Positions 1 to 7,060 are shown, numbered from the stretch's first letter. The stretch is 16,779 bases of DNA from JACDET01 sp035568375 (GCA_035568375.1 DATMOG010000052.1:1-16779); one strand, 5' to 3'. The notes: generated by a model from the letters alone, not told the origin. Numbers and translations are program-made.

Positions 1-405
1 GTTTTCAATAAAAATGGTGGCAGCATGGGCGCACAGGGAAGTGTTATGTATCAGTTTGAAAAAAAGGGAGTAATCACTGTTGCCAAAGAAGAAAAATCAC
101 TTGATGACATTTTTCTTATTGCAGCAGATAGTGGTGTTGAAGACATCGAAGATGCAGGGGAAGAAGTGCTGCTTTATACAAAATCTGAAGCTGTTGCAAA
201 AGTCAAAGATGCATTGAGTCAAAGTGGACTAAACATAAAAACATTCGAGCTTATATTTAGACCTATAGTAATTAATGCGATTACAGATAAGCTTACTGCT
301 GAAAAAGCACTTTCTTTTATTGACAAACTAGAATCATTGGATGACGTCCAAAAAGTGTATGCCAACTTTGATATCCCTGACGAGCTAATAGAGGATAGTA
401 AATAG
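1..405 (+). CDS. yebC: YebC/PmpR-family regulator, 3' part only
   Basis: The reading frame is open from base 1, so the 5' half of the gene lies outside the window. About 134 residues are visible, against roughly 240 for a complete family member. The visible part begins with a GG-S-MGAQGSVMYQFEKKG segment, which matches the conserved YebC stretch GGxLGxxGSVxxxFxxKG, and continues through the acidic alpha/beta C-terminal domains ending in ...YANFDIPDEL. YebC proteins are cytoplasmic. They have been described as DNA-binding regulators and more recently as factors that help ribosomes through proline-rich stretches; the sequence does not decide between these roles. The next gene starts 3 bases after the stop codon, which suggests cotranscription. 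The identification is firm. The ATG at base 25 is internal and is not the true start. Confidence 0.92.
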   Translation, partial: VFNKNGGSMGAQGSVMYQFEKKGVITVAKEEKSLDDIFLIAADSGVEDIEDAGEEVLLYTKSEAVAKVKDALSQSGLNIKTFELIFRPIVINAITDKLTAEKALSFIDKLESLDDVQKVYANFDIPDELIEDSK

Positions 406-408
406 GGA

Positions 409-1239
409 ATGAATATCAGAAAACGGCAAGCAATAACTGTAAAAAAGGGGAGAAGGAAATTACAATTTGCCATTGAGAAACGCCAAAAATTTGTTTTCGC
501 GGTTCTTCTTCTATCATTTGGATTGTTTTTCACCGAATATCAATTGACACAATGGGGACTTATTGTTACTTTGCTCCTACCTTTTTTGACTGTCTTTTTT
601 CTTCTTTGGGCAATCTATCCAGATATTAAAGAAAATAAGTTATACCAGGTTATCATTTTGCCATTTATTTATACTTTTGCATTTGGCTTTTTCTATTTAT
701 TAACACCTACTTCTTTTGTCGTGAGGCTTCTTTTAACGACAATTTATGCATTTGGTTTGTATTCACTTTTTTTGAGTCAAAATATTTTTATTGTTTCATC
801 ATCACGAACGATTCAGTTGTTATCTGGAGCAAGAATTGTCTCATTTGTTATTACACTTATTTCATATTTCTTTTTAACTAATATTGTTTTTTCGTTTCAT
901 GTAGTGATATTTCCTGTGATCGCTTTTATTGCTCTTTATACGTATCTTTTAATTTATCATTCGTTATGGACCTATACCTTACAGAAATATTCGCAACCTT
1001 TGATGGTTTGGGTATCAGCATTAACAGTATGTATGATAGAAATTGCTTCGTTGGTATGGTTTTGGCCAAGCAGTCCTACTGTGACAGCACTTTTTCTCAC
1101 GGGATTTTTTTATGCTATTGTAGGGGTTAGTCATATTTGGTTTGAGAAAAGATTTTTTAAAGGAATATTATGGGAATATGTATGGGTTGGTACCATAGTC
1201 TTTTTTGTTCTTATGCTTTTTACCCAATGGGGAAAATAG
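409..1239 (+). CDS. Multi-spanning membrane protein of unknown function
   Basis: A 276-residue protein with a strongly basic N-terminus (residues 1-25, many Lys/Arg) followed by about eight hydrophobic segments spread to the C-terminus, so it is an integral membrane protein with the N-terminus probably cytoplasmic. Aromatic residues are abundant in the membrane segments. I see no catalytic motif, nucleotide-binding loop or transporter signature. The start ATG lies 3 bases after the yebC stop, with a short purine stretch (TAGGGA) just upstream, which fits translational coupling. Membrane proteins of unknown function are common beside housekeeping genes in Patescibacteria; it could belong to one of the DUF families defined there, but I cannot name one with confidence. 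It is followed by two tandem copies of AGCCTCAG (1238-1245 and 1248-1255) and no obvious terminator. Confidence 0.8.
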   Translation: MNIRKRQAITVKKGRRKLQFAIEKRQKFVFAVLLLSFGLFFTEYQLTQWGLIVTLLLPFLTVFFLLWAIYPDIKENKLYQVIILPFIYTFAFGFFYLLTPTSFVVRLLLTTIYAFGLYSLFLSQNIFIVSSSRTIQLLSGARIVSFVITLISYFFLTNIVFSFHVVIFPVIAFIALYTYLLIYHSLWTYTLQKYSQPLMVWVSALTVCMIEIASLVWFWPSSPTVTALFLTGFFYAIVGVSHIWFEKRFFKGILWEYVWVGTIVFFVLMLFTQWGK

Positions 1240-1391
1240 CCTCAGTTAGCCTCAGAAATTGATAAAAATTGAAGAAGAGCCCATTTATTAGCTATTAAGT
1301 TAGTTTGTACCTCGCGAAACAGAAGCTTGTAAGTGAAGAAAAAAATACTATTTTAGATAATTTCGAAGCTAGAAAATTTCCCTATCGAGAC

Positions 1392-1421
1392 AGAAGAGAG
1401 GAGAGGGAAGAGGAAAGAGAA
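1392..1421 (+). other. 30-base polypurine tract
   Basis: Thirty consecutive purines (A and G only) on the plus strand directly precede the AT-rich segment of the origin-like element. Such tracts can form triplex DNA or act as weak melting or polymerase-pausing sites. Here only the composition is seen; any role is inference. Confidence 0.6.
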
Positions 1422-1495
1422 TAATGTCCTATATAATATATGATATAGTTTGATATAGTATGTGGATAACTTTTCACAGAATAGACTTTTCACAG
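1422..1495 (-). other. Origin-like element: DnaA box, tandem repeats and AT-rich segment
   Basis: TGTGGATAA at 1461-1469 is the exact reverse complement of the consensus DnaA box TTATCCACA. It is immediately preceded by two tandem copies of TGATATAGT (1441-1449 and 1451-1459) at a 10-base step, and by an AT-rich stretch back to 1422. Read on the minus strand, the order is DnaA box, then TACTATATC-AAACTATATC, then AT-rich DNA. This resembles the DnaA box / DnaA-trio / AT-rich unwinding module known from Bacillus subtilis oriC. On the other side of the box are two copies of ACTTTTCACAG (1469-1479 and 1485-1495), which resemble TTTTCCACA-type boxes lacking one C. No dnaA or dnaN gene is in the window, and the flanking genes converge on this site, which is unusual for an origin. 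It may also be a DnaA-binding regulatory locus. Confidence 0.4.
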
Positions 1496-1518
1496 CCAGA
1501 AATGATAGCGTTTGACAG

Positions 1519-1538
1519 ATGCATACGACTATATGCAT
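1519..1538. repeat. Palindrome ATGCATA-6-TATGCAT
   Basis: A perfect 7-bp inverted repeat with the 6-base spacer CGACTA. A TTGACA hexamer sits just upstream (1512-1517), so the palindrome would overlap the spacer and -10 area of any promoter using it; the best -10 (CATAGT, 1536-1541, 18-base spacing) is weak. It could be an operator for an unseen small transcript or part of the origin-like region. Only the symmetry is directly supported. Confidence 0.4.
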
Positions 1539-1578
1539 AGTAGATTAGATGAGGTCATAACTATCACATTTCTTCCTT

Positions 1579-1616
1579 GGGAATATCCTTACATATGATA
1601 TAAGCATACCATTCCC
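1579..1616. repeat. Nested palindrome of 38 bases
   Basis: Outer arms GGGAAT (1579-1584) and ATTCCC (1611-1616) enclose inner arms CTTA (1588-1591) and TAAG (1601-1604) around CATATGATA. The size is close to that of a 28-bp Xer recombination site with short arms, but the arm sequences do not match the dif consensus well. Function unknown. Confidence 0.35.
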
Positions 1617-2218
1617 TCCATTGCTAGATGTAATAATAGCTATGAAAAGAAAAAAATACGAACATCACTATTTGATGATTTTAAGGCTAAAAATTAGAGT
1701 TTAGATTGATTTAGTGGGATAAATTAACAATCTCTAAAGTGCTCTATGATATGGAATATTGTGTATACAATTGCTTATTTGTAGGTTACCTGTAATTTGT
1801 GTTTCTCCCTCGTTGAGAATAGAGGCTGCGTTAGTCTTGTTAAGAACAATATAACGATTACTTTATATTACATACGTACGTGTTTGCATATGGGTATGTT
1901 CACTCCTCTTTACTTTGATAGATTGGAACATAGTCATGTCGCACAATATAACTTTTGCGACATGTTGGTTTGTAAATTCTGAGGGGAGTGCTCTTTTTAG
2001 TTTTATTAATATATTTGTTTTATTGTTCATTGCCAATTGTCCCAAGTGGTGCAAGTGTTATTTTTGCCTTAGTTCTCGCTTAGCTTAGCCTCTAAATGCT
2101 TGGTTATTATTAACATCCCATAGTTAGATATATCTGTATTTCTATTGGTGTTATTATATTAATTTAGACTGTTAATACAGGCAATATTTGATTTGAGAGT
2201 TTATATTAGAGTGTATAT

Positions 2219-2240
2219 AGGTTCGAATCACTCCCCCTTG
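2219..2240 (+). other. Possible tRNA 3'-end remnant
   Basis: GGTTCGAATC followed by ACTCCCCCTTG has the form of a tRNA T-loop (GTTCGAATC) running into a 3' acceptor strand, and is followed by a T-rich run (GTTTTTTATTT). The upstream bases ATAG cannot pair as the other half of a T-stem, no D-arm or anticodon arm fits upstream, and no CCA follows, so this is not an intact tRNA gene. Short tRNA 3' ends are typically left behind by integration of mobile elements into tRNA genes. CACTCCCC (2229-2236) is also exactly complementary to GGGGAGTG (1983-1990), so an alternative is the closing helix of an unknown structured RNA of about 250 bases. Confidence 0.3.
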
Positions 2241-2405
2241 TTTTTTATTTAGGAAGGGAAGGAAGGGTGCTTACGTTAGCAAAAGAGTAAAAAAGAGACT
2301 GTTTGTCAGAAAAGTAATGATAAAAAGAGGTAAAAAATCTAGCCTTACACACAAGGTCATGTAGTGCGTTTTAAAGCCTGTATTTTTAAAGAGATGTGTA
2401 GTAAG

Positions 2406-3899
2406 TCAGGTCAAAATAAGTAGATTATAAGGCGGTTCTTTAGCAAGTGGTTGATTATAAATCTGTTGTTCATTTTCCAATGCATCAAGGATTTGGATAT
2501 ATCGATAAAAGATTGCGTTAGTCCATCCAAAGCCATCCTGCATAGCGTACTTATATCCGGTACTTGGTTCACCAGTCTTACCATCGATTTTTTCAAAGAA
2601 CGTCTTATATTTTCTATAGAGTCTTGCGTGAGTTTTAATTGCATTGCTCATGATTCGTTTCGCATCATCTGTAAAACCATATCGTAGCAAACCGATTATT
2701 GTTAGGTATTCAAGAGGAGACCAAATGTTAGGATAGTCCCATTGTTTTGGTTTAATGATATCCTCAATAGCTGGATGATAGCGTCGTTGAATATGAGCAA
2801 GGTCAATTGGCTTTGCCAATGACACCTCAGCACCAATGAGTAATCCATATGGCGTTTCAAATTTGGCTAAATGCCTACGTGCCTTTTCTGCTTGAGCTGG
2901 CGTTGCAATGCCTGCCCATAGGGGAGTGTATGAAGCTAATGAAAAGTAGTGGCTGATTCTCTGAAATCCGTAACCGTAATCGTAGAAAAATCCTTCGTTA
3001 GTATCCCACATAACTTGCATAGCCTTTTTTCGTGCTTCAGCCTTTGTTTGCCATTTTTTTGTCTCTTCCCTATTGCCAAGAATTTCTGCTGCCAATGCAA
3101 AATCTGTTTCATATTTATATAGATAAGAATTTAAATCAATTGGCAGAAATTGATCACAACGGTTATAAAATCTGGATGTCATATCCCAGCCAGATTCAAG
3201 TTCGGATGACTGTGAATAGCCAATATCTCGATCACCATAACGAGATAAGATAGTATTATGCACGCTGTGGTTGTAAATGCTTTCTTTATCAATCCAAACT
3301 AATTCGTATTCTTGTTTTGCGGTTTCAATTGCTTTTTTTAGCCATCTTTTCATTGAAAGTTCATACAGTGTACGTTTTAAACCTGTTTTATAGTGATAAG
3401 GATTTGTAGGATTGAGGGAGGTCAGATAGGTATCCATAATCATTGAAGAGAAAAAAGGTGGCTGTGAACGTCCTAATGAACCAGGTGCGCTAAAGTTTGG
3501 GATGATATGAAATGTATTAAAAAGATAGATAAAATTATCGATCATTTCTTTCATTAACCATTCCCGTTTTGTTCCCAAGAGTCCTTTGAACATAAAAAAA
3601 CTATCCCAGTAGTAGATATGGGTAAATTTATTATCATTTGGGACAAAATAATAATGAGGAAGTTTTATCGAGCGTGGATTAATATCTTGGTTCTTAATAT
3701 TTTTTTTCTCGCCTAATGGCAATTTATCCGCATATGGTAAGGTATTTATTTTATATTTCAATCTCATCCGAGACGGTTTATAAATAATTTTTGTCCAATA
3801 ATCCTCGATATAAGTAAGACAATCTTTGTATTCTTCACGCCACATATGTTTAGTATAAATCATATGAAAAGAAGTATAAAGAAGTTGTATGAGTTGCAT
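2406..3899 (-). CDS. Trehalase, glycoside hydrolase family 37-like
   Basis: A 497-residue protein predicted to hydrolyse alpha,alpha-trehalose to two glucose molecules. Family signatures are present in order: FTHIYYWDSFF (residues 92-102, matching the first trehalase signature), ESGWDMTSRF (235-244), QWDYPNIWSPLEY (386-398, second signature) and QDGFGWTN (454-461). By alignment with E. coli TreA from memory, D239 corresponds to the catalytic acid (Asp312) and E436 in FFEKID to the catalytic base (Glu496). Both are therefore retained, but the acidic residue of TreA's GEY motif is Lys450 here. There is no signal peptide, so the enzyme is probably cytoplasmic. The start at 3899 has no clear Shine-Dalgarno sequence; Met13 or Met19 are alternative starts. 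It is divergent from the recombinase, 47 bases away. Related GH37/GH63 glucosidases acting on other alpha-glucosides cannot be excluded. Confidence 0.85.
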   Translation of the reverse strand: MQLIQLLYTSFHMIYTKHMWREEYKDCLTYIEDYWTKIIYKPSRMRLKYKINTLPYADKLPLGEKKNIKNQDINPRSIKLPHYYFVPNDNKFTHIYYWDSFFMFKGLLGTKREWLMKEMIDNFIYLFNTFHIIPNFSAPGSLGRSQPPFFSSMIMDTYLTSLNPTNPYHYKTGLKRTLYELSMKRWLKKAIETAKQEYELVWIDKESIYNHSVHNTILSRYGDRDIGYSQSSELESGWDMTSRFYNRCDQFLPIDLNSYLYKYETDFALAAEILGNREETKKWQTKAEARKKAMQVMWDTNEGFFYDYGYGFQRISHYFSLASYTPLWAGIATPAQAEKARRHLAKFETPYGLLIGAEVSLAKPIDLAHIQRRYHPAIEDIIKPKQWDYPNIWSPLEYLTIIGLLRYGFTDDAKRIMSNAIKTHARLYRKYKTFFEKIDGKTGEPSTGYKYAMQDGFGWTNAIFYRYIQILDALENEQQIYNQPLAKEPPYNLLILT

Positions 3900-3923
3900 T
3901 CGTTATTCGTCATGTCGTAGAAT
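3894..3923 (+). promoter_or_regulatory. Putative sigma70 promoter of the xer gene
   Basis: TTGCAT (3894-3899) and TAGAAT (3918-3923, five of six consensus bases) are separated by 18 bases. The predicted start of transcription is near 3930, leaving a leader of about 17 bases before the ATG at 3947. The -35 element overlaps the start codon of the divergent trehalase. Confidence 0.45.
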
Positions 3924-3946
3924 GTAAAGGTACTACCCTACTGCTC

Positions 3947-4882
3947 ATGCAAAACGGATTGGAAAAACAAATTAACGATTTTTTAGAATATCTTGAAGTT
4001 GAAAAAAACGCCAGCAAATTGACGATCCGTGATTATTATCACTATCTCAAGACCTTTTTGCAGTGGTACTCCTCTACCCTACCGGGTAAATCTATTGCAG
4101 ATTTAGATCTAGGGATAGTTCGAAAATACCGCGTTTATTTAGCAAATCGGGTTGATAAAAAAGGAAAAACGCTTAAAAAAGTCACGCAAAATTATTATGT
4201 AATTTCGCTTCGGTCCTTTTTGCGTTTCTTAATTAAAAATGATTACAAAACGCTTGAACCATCAAAAATTGATCTTCCTAAGACTGAAAGCAGGAGTTTG
4301 AAATTTCTCGAACGAGAGCAAATTGATCGTTTAGTGACTATGCCTGATACTTCAAAAGAAGAAGGCGTTCGTGATAGAGCTATGCTTGAACTATTATTCT
4401 CTACTGGCCTTCGTGTTTCTGAATTGGTCAAACTTAATCATGAGCAGATTAATATTGAAAGGCGTGAGTTTGGTGTTATAGGGAAAGGTGGACGCGCACG
4501 TGTTGTTTTTATTTCAGATCGCGCAGCGGAATGGATTGCACGGTATACGCATATGCGAGCTGATGTGTTTAAACCCCTTTTTATTCGTTATTCTGGCGCA
4601 GTTATCGAAGATGATGGTGGTGAAAAGATGCGATTGACTGCAAGGAGTGTGGAGCGAGTTGTGAAGAAGTATACACAAATGGCTAGGTTGCCTGTGGATG
4701 CGACAGTACATACGCTCCGGCACTCGTTTGCTACAGATTTACTAACTAATGGAGCTGATCTTCGATCTGTTCAGGAGATGCTGGGGCATAAAAATATTGC
4801 GACAACACAAATTTATACCCATGTGACAAATAAACAGCTCCGTGACGTTCATAAGGCATTTCATAGTGGGAATAAGGGATAA
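3947..4882 (+). CDS. XerC/XerD-type tyrosine recombinase
   Basis: A 311-residue site-specific recombinase. The N-terminal SAM-like core-binding domain spans residues about 5-100 and contains FLEYLEVEKNASKLTIRDY, typical of XerC/D. The catalytic domain (about 115-305) retains all expected residues: R156 in TGLRVSEL, K180 in the beta-hairpin GKGGRAR, H255 and R258 in HTLRHSFATDLL, H281 in LGHKNI, and nucleophile Y290 in QIYTHV. The length matches chromosomal Xer proteins rather than longer phage integrases, so dimer resolution at a dif site is the likeliest role. Patescibacteria often encode a single such protein. A link with the tRNA-like remnant 1.7 kb upstream, which would suggest an integrase, is possible but weak. 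Its stop codon (4880-4882) directly abuts the stop of the convergent neighbour. Confidence 0.88.
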   Translation: MQNGLEKQINDFLEYLEVEKNASKLTIRDYYHYLKTFLQWYSSTLPGKSIADLDLGIVRKYRVYLANRVDKKGKTLKKVTQNYYVISLRSFLRFLIKNDYKTLEPSKIDLPKTESRSLKFLEREQIDRLVTMPDTSKEEGVRDRAMLELLFSTGLRVSELVKLNHEQINIERREFGVIGKGGRARVVFISDRAAEWIARYTHMRADVFKPLFIRYSGAVIEDDGGEKMRLTARSVERVVKKYTQMARLPVDATVHTLRHSFATDLLTNGADLRSVQEMLGHKNIATTQIYTHVTNKQLRDVHKAFHSGNKG

Positions 4883-6112
4883 CTAGTTTTGATAAATTAT
4901 ATTTGCAGCCTCTCGCATTCTTTGTATGGCTAGTTTATTAAAAGCTTCAATTCTTTCCAGTTGACGTGGTGTCGTAGTAGTTTCAACTCTTCTTTTTGAA
5001 ATCACTCCGCATACTTCAGCCCCCCCAGCACTAGTTTCAAACGTGATCGGTACTAAACCATAGACGGCATGTCTGCTGGTATGTTTTTGATCATTTTTTT
5101 CACTTAAATGGAATACTAGTCTATGTGCTGGCACTGGAGATCTTTTTATTATTCTTCCCCTATGTTCTAGTGAAGGAGGTAAGTCTTTAAAGACAGTATC
5201 ATACACTTGCCTATATGCAGCATCAATTGCATCAAAAACATCTGTTGCATAGCTTAATCCTGCTGATGAGGTAAGATTATTTTCAGTTAATCCCATTATA
5301 TGAATGCCAACTCCATGTGGCTTTGTTGTTCCTCGTGGCACGACCCGCAATTCTTCTGGATCATAGCCAATGTCAGCTAATGCATCTGTCAGGTGATCGG
5401 CTAGACGAGTGTTGACACGTGGAGTCATCAATTTTCGTTCTTCTGTGAACAATGGCTGTTCGCCTATCTCAGGTAAAAGATCTTCTTTTCTGACTACTCC
5501 GGTTGTGCTATGTAAATCACCAGCAGAACGAGGGTAGGAAAACTCAGCAGATGTTACTGGAGCATGATGTATTATTCCTATAGGTTTTATAGTCTTTGGG
5601 TCCTGAGCAGCTGTGTCAATTGCTGCTTCAAATGCTCCTAAAAGCATTGCAGTATGGTGTAAACGGGCCGCACGTGAAAGTGCTGGATATTGCACTGTAT
5701 CAATTATTGTAGGAGTTGGAGATAAGCGTTCTCTCTCAATTTCTTGAGAAGTCGGTTGCGGTCTGTTGGTTACTAAAGTCAGAGCTGCTTCAGGAAAATA
5801 AGGGTTCGGTGGCCTCGTTGCAATAGCTCTCTCTTTTGTTGTTTTGATTGTATATACAGGTGAAAGAACTGTGGTCCCATCAGGAAAACCATTCGGGTTG
5901 CCAAAAAATCTCCTTTCAGCCCCAGGTAATTGAGTGTTTTTTCGTGCAATATCATCTCTAGGATTTTTGCTAAAGTCAAGATCGGGGCGCAAGGTTTGTA
6001 CAGGTAAAACTCCTGGGGGTAAAACAGGGTAAGAGTCTAATTGTCTGAATCCAAATCTTTTTCCAGCTTCGGCAACTGAGGTCATAGTGCATTTTTTATT
6101 TTGTAAATGCAC
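4883..6112 (-). CDS. Hypothetical protein, no recognised family
   Basis: A protein of 409 residues, or about 400 if translation begins at the internal ATG at 6085 (MTSVAEAG). I do not recognise it. The N-terminal 140 residues are rich in Pro, Thr and Arg and probably poorly ordered; there is no signal peptide or membrane segment. The C-terminal half looks folded and has repeated short beta-like stretches, such as GVGIHIMGLTENNL, RLVFHLSEKND and AVYGLVPITFETSAGGAEVCGV, followed by a final amphipathic helix. I see no catalytic motif. The second start is attractive because a perfect palindrome (6087-6112) lies between the promoter and it, while the first ATG is formed by one arm of that palindrome. 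It has its own sigma70-like promoter and ends exactly at the stop of the convergent xer gene. Confidence 0.7.
   Translation of the reverse strand: MHLQNKKCTMTSVAEAGKRFGFRQLDSYPVLPPGVLPVQTLRPDLDFSKNPRDDIARKNTQLPGAERRFFGNPNGFPDGTTVLSPVYTIKTTKERAIATRPPNPYFPEAALTLVTNRPQPTSQEIERERLSPTPTIIDTVQYPALSRAARLHHTAMLLGAFEAAIDTAAQDPKTIKPIGIIHHAPVTSAEFSYPRSAGDLHSTTGVVRKEDLLPEIGEQPLFTEERKLMTPRVNTRLADHLTDALADIGYDPEELRVVPRGTTKPHGVGIHIMGLTENNLTSSAGLSYATDVFDAIDAAYRQVYDTVFKDLPPSLEHRGRIIKRSPVPAHRLVFHLSEKNDQKHTSRHAVYGLVPITFETSAGGAEVCGVISKRRVETTTTPRQLERIEAFNKLAIQRMREAANIIYQN
6087..6112. promoter_or_regulatory. Palindrome at the start of the 409-residue gene
   Basis: GTGCATTT (6087-6094) and AAATGCAC (6105-6112) form a perfect 8-bp inverted repeat separated by 10 bases. 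On the minus-strand transcript it lies between the predicted transcription start (about 6126) and the ATG at 6085, ending 1 base before that codon. It could be an RNA hairpin controlling initiation or a DNA operator for a dimeric repressor. Confidence 0.5.
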
Positions 6113-6132
6113 AAAAATAAAAATGCAGAGTT

Positions 6133-6161
6133 ATTATAGATGGAAAAGTTTTTTTACACAA
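6133..6161 (-). promoter_or_regulatory. Putative sigma70 promoter of the 409-residue gene
   Basis: On the minus strand TTGTGT (6161-6156) and a perfect TATAAT (6138-6133) are separated by 17 bases. Two copies of TTGTAAG (6192-6186 and 6170-6164), one about two helical turns from the other, lie just upstream at roughly -63 and -41, where an activator would bind. The repeats could be chance in AT-rich DNA. Confidence 0.55.
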
Positions 6162-6217
6162 TACTTACAATTTATTTACCTAAATCTTACAACATGAGGT
6201 TTGCTTCGATTATATTG

Positions 6218-7012
6218 TTAATATGTTTGGTAAGAAAGGGTGACAGAGGCACTAACAGTGTTTTGCCCAGGATTAATTTGTGTAGGAATTGTTTTAGCAC
6301 TCCCTAGTGCTGTACTATTCATCATCATGGGAAAGATTGGATTTGGATTTTCTTCTTGAATTTTAACTAATTTTCCTAAGTGAATGCCTGCTGCTATTGC
6401 CATGTTTTGTGCTTTTTGTTTGGCATTTGCAATGGCTTTTGTTCGTGCATCATTTTCAAGTGTCTGCTGCAGGGTATCTGAGAAGGCTAACGCTGGCCCA
6501 GAGATATTCTCGGCATTATCTTTGGTAATCGTATCAATAACGATGTTTGTTTTATCATTATTATAGATTGTTATCGTTATATATTCACTAACTGTGTAAC
6601 TGATGATGGTTTGTGACTGTGAAGAGCGCATTAGCATACCGTTTGGAATACCTGCTTGGTCATTATAATTAGGTGAAGAGTTATAATTGCTTGTTTGGAT
6701 ATCATTTTTTGAGATACCACTTTTTTGTAAATCAGCAACAATTTTGTTGGTAAAGGTATTTGTCTGATTTTGTGCATCTTGTAATGTGGCTGCCGTTTTA
6801 TTGACAGTAAATGATACTGTTGTTTTATCCGGTATTGCTTTTATACTTGCCGTTCCTGTTACGGTAAGTGGTGGATTTTTTGATTGATCAGTTGCAAAGA
6901 AATTCCATGAGTGATTAATAGCATAATTTGTTAAAGAAAATAAGCTAACAGTGAAGAGTGCTGACAGAAGAGATGTTGTTAATATAAGTTTGGTCTTGGA
7001 TGTAGTCGTCAT
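6218..7012 (-). CDS. SIMPL-domain membrane-anchored protein
   Basis: A 264-residue protein with an N-terminal membrane anchor or uncleaved signal (residues about 7-30, hydrophobic after Lys9) and an extracytoplasmic SIMPL (DUF541) domain from about residue 47 to the end. Typical features are PLTVTGTASIKAIPDKTTVSFTV near the start, the helix with QTNTFTNKIVADLQKSGI, the ISYTVSEYITITI strand, the ARTKAIANAKQKAQNMAIAAG helix, and a final Q-N-T-V-S-A-S-V-T-L-S-Y strand. SIMPL proteins form oligomeric rings; their biochemical role is mostly undefined, although some have been linked to stress or surface functions. They are frequent in Patescibacteria, where several paralogs may occur. The gene has its own promoter and is followed at 6112 by the 409-residue gene. 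Family assignment is confident; function is not known. Confidence 0.85.
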   Translation of the reverse strand: MTTTSKTKLILTTSLLSALFTVSLFSLTNYAINHSWNFFATDQSKNPPLTVTGTASIKAIPDKTTVSFTVNKTAATLQDAQNQTNTFTNKIVADLQKSGISKNDIQTSNYNSSPNYNDQAGIPNGMLMRSSQSQTIISYTVSEYITITIYNNDKTNIVIDTITKDNAENISGPALAFSDTLQQTLENDARTKAIANAKQKAQNMAIAAGIHLGKLVKIQEENPNPIFPMMMNSTALGSAKTIPTQINPGQNTVSASVTLSYQTY

Positions 7013-7018
7013 AGTATT

Positions 7019-7047
7019 ATCGTAGAGCCTTTAGTTTCACTTGTCAA
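7019..7047 (-). promoter_or_regulatory. Putative promoter of the SIMPL gene with overlapping palindrome
   Basis: A perfect -35 TTGACA (7047-7042) is followed after 17 bases by TACGAT (7024-7019, four of six). The predicted transcription start falls at or within a few bases of the ATG (7012), so the message may be leaderless. The -35 box sits inside the inverted repeat TTTCAC (7035-7040) / GTGAAA (7049-7054), which could be an operator. Confidence 0.45.
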
Positions 7048-7060
7048 CGTGAAAGTGTTA

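Larger units (their letters stand above)
1240..2405. other. Long intergenic region between convergent genes
   Basis: This region of about 1.17 kb lies between the membrane protein (plus) and the trehalase (minus). Open frames here are 61-63 residues, have low-complexity translations and no family resemblance, so I call none of them a gene. What can be seen: a 30-base purine-only tract (1392-1421), an AT-rich segment with tandem TGATATAGT copies running into a perfect DnaA box (1422-1469), two copies of ACTTTTCACAG (1469-1495), a 7-bp palindrome (1519-1538), a nested palindrome (1579-1616), a near-consensus DnaA box on the minus strand (1760-1768, TGTGTATAC) and another on the plus strand (2345-2353, TTACACACA), and a tRNA-3'-end-like piece at 2219-2240. 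The remainder is AT-rich with nothing I can interpret. It could hold an origin, an unrecognised structured RNA, or decayed sequence. Confidence 0.7.

Noticed and set aside
1579..1616. A dif site for the Xer recombinase
   Set aside because: By eye only about half of the 28 positions match the E. coli dif sequence on the reverse strand, close to what AT-rich palindromes give by chance. Kept only as an unexplained palindrome.
1353..2054. Three open frames of 61-63 codons in the long intergenic region (1353-1538 minus, 1797-1982 plus, 1863-2054 minus)
   Set aside because: They overlap repeats and palindromes or each other, have no ribosome binding site or recognisable domain, and their length is expected by chance in this stretch.
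2219..2240. Intact tRNA or tmRNA gene
   Set aside because: No matching T-stem, D-arm, anticodon arm or 5' acceptor strand at the required distance, no CCA, and no tmRNA tag frame ending in LAA upstream. Kept only as a possible remnant.
3947..4882. Integrase of a mobile element bounded by the tRNA-like piece
   Set aside because: The protein has the length and features of chromosomal XerC/D, and no phage, plasmid, transposase or second attachment site is seen in the window.
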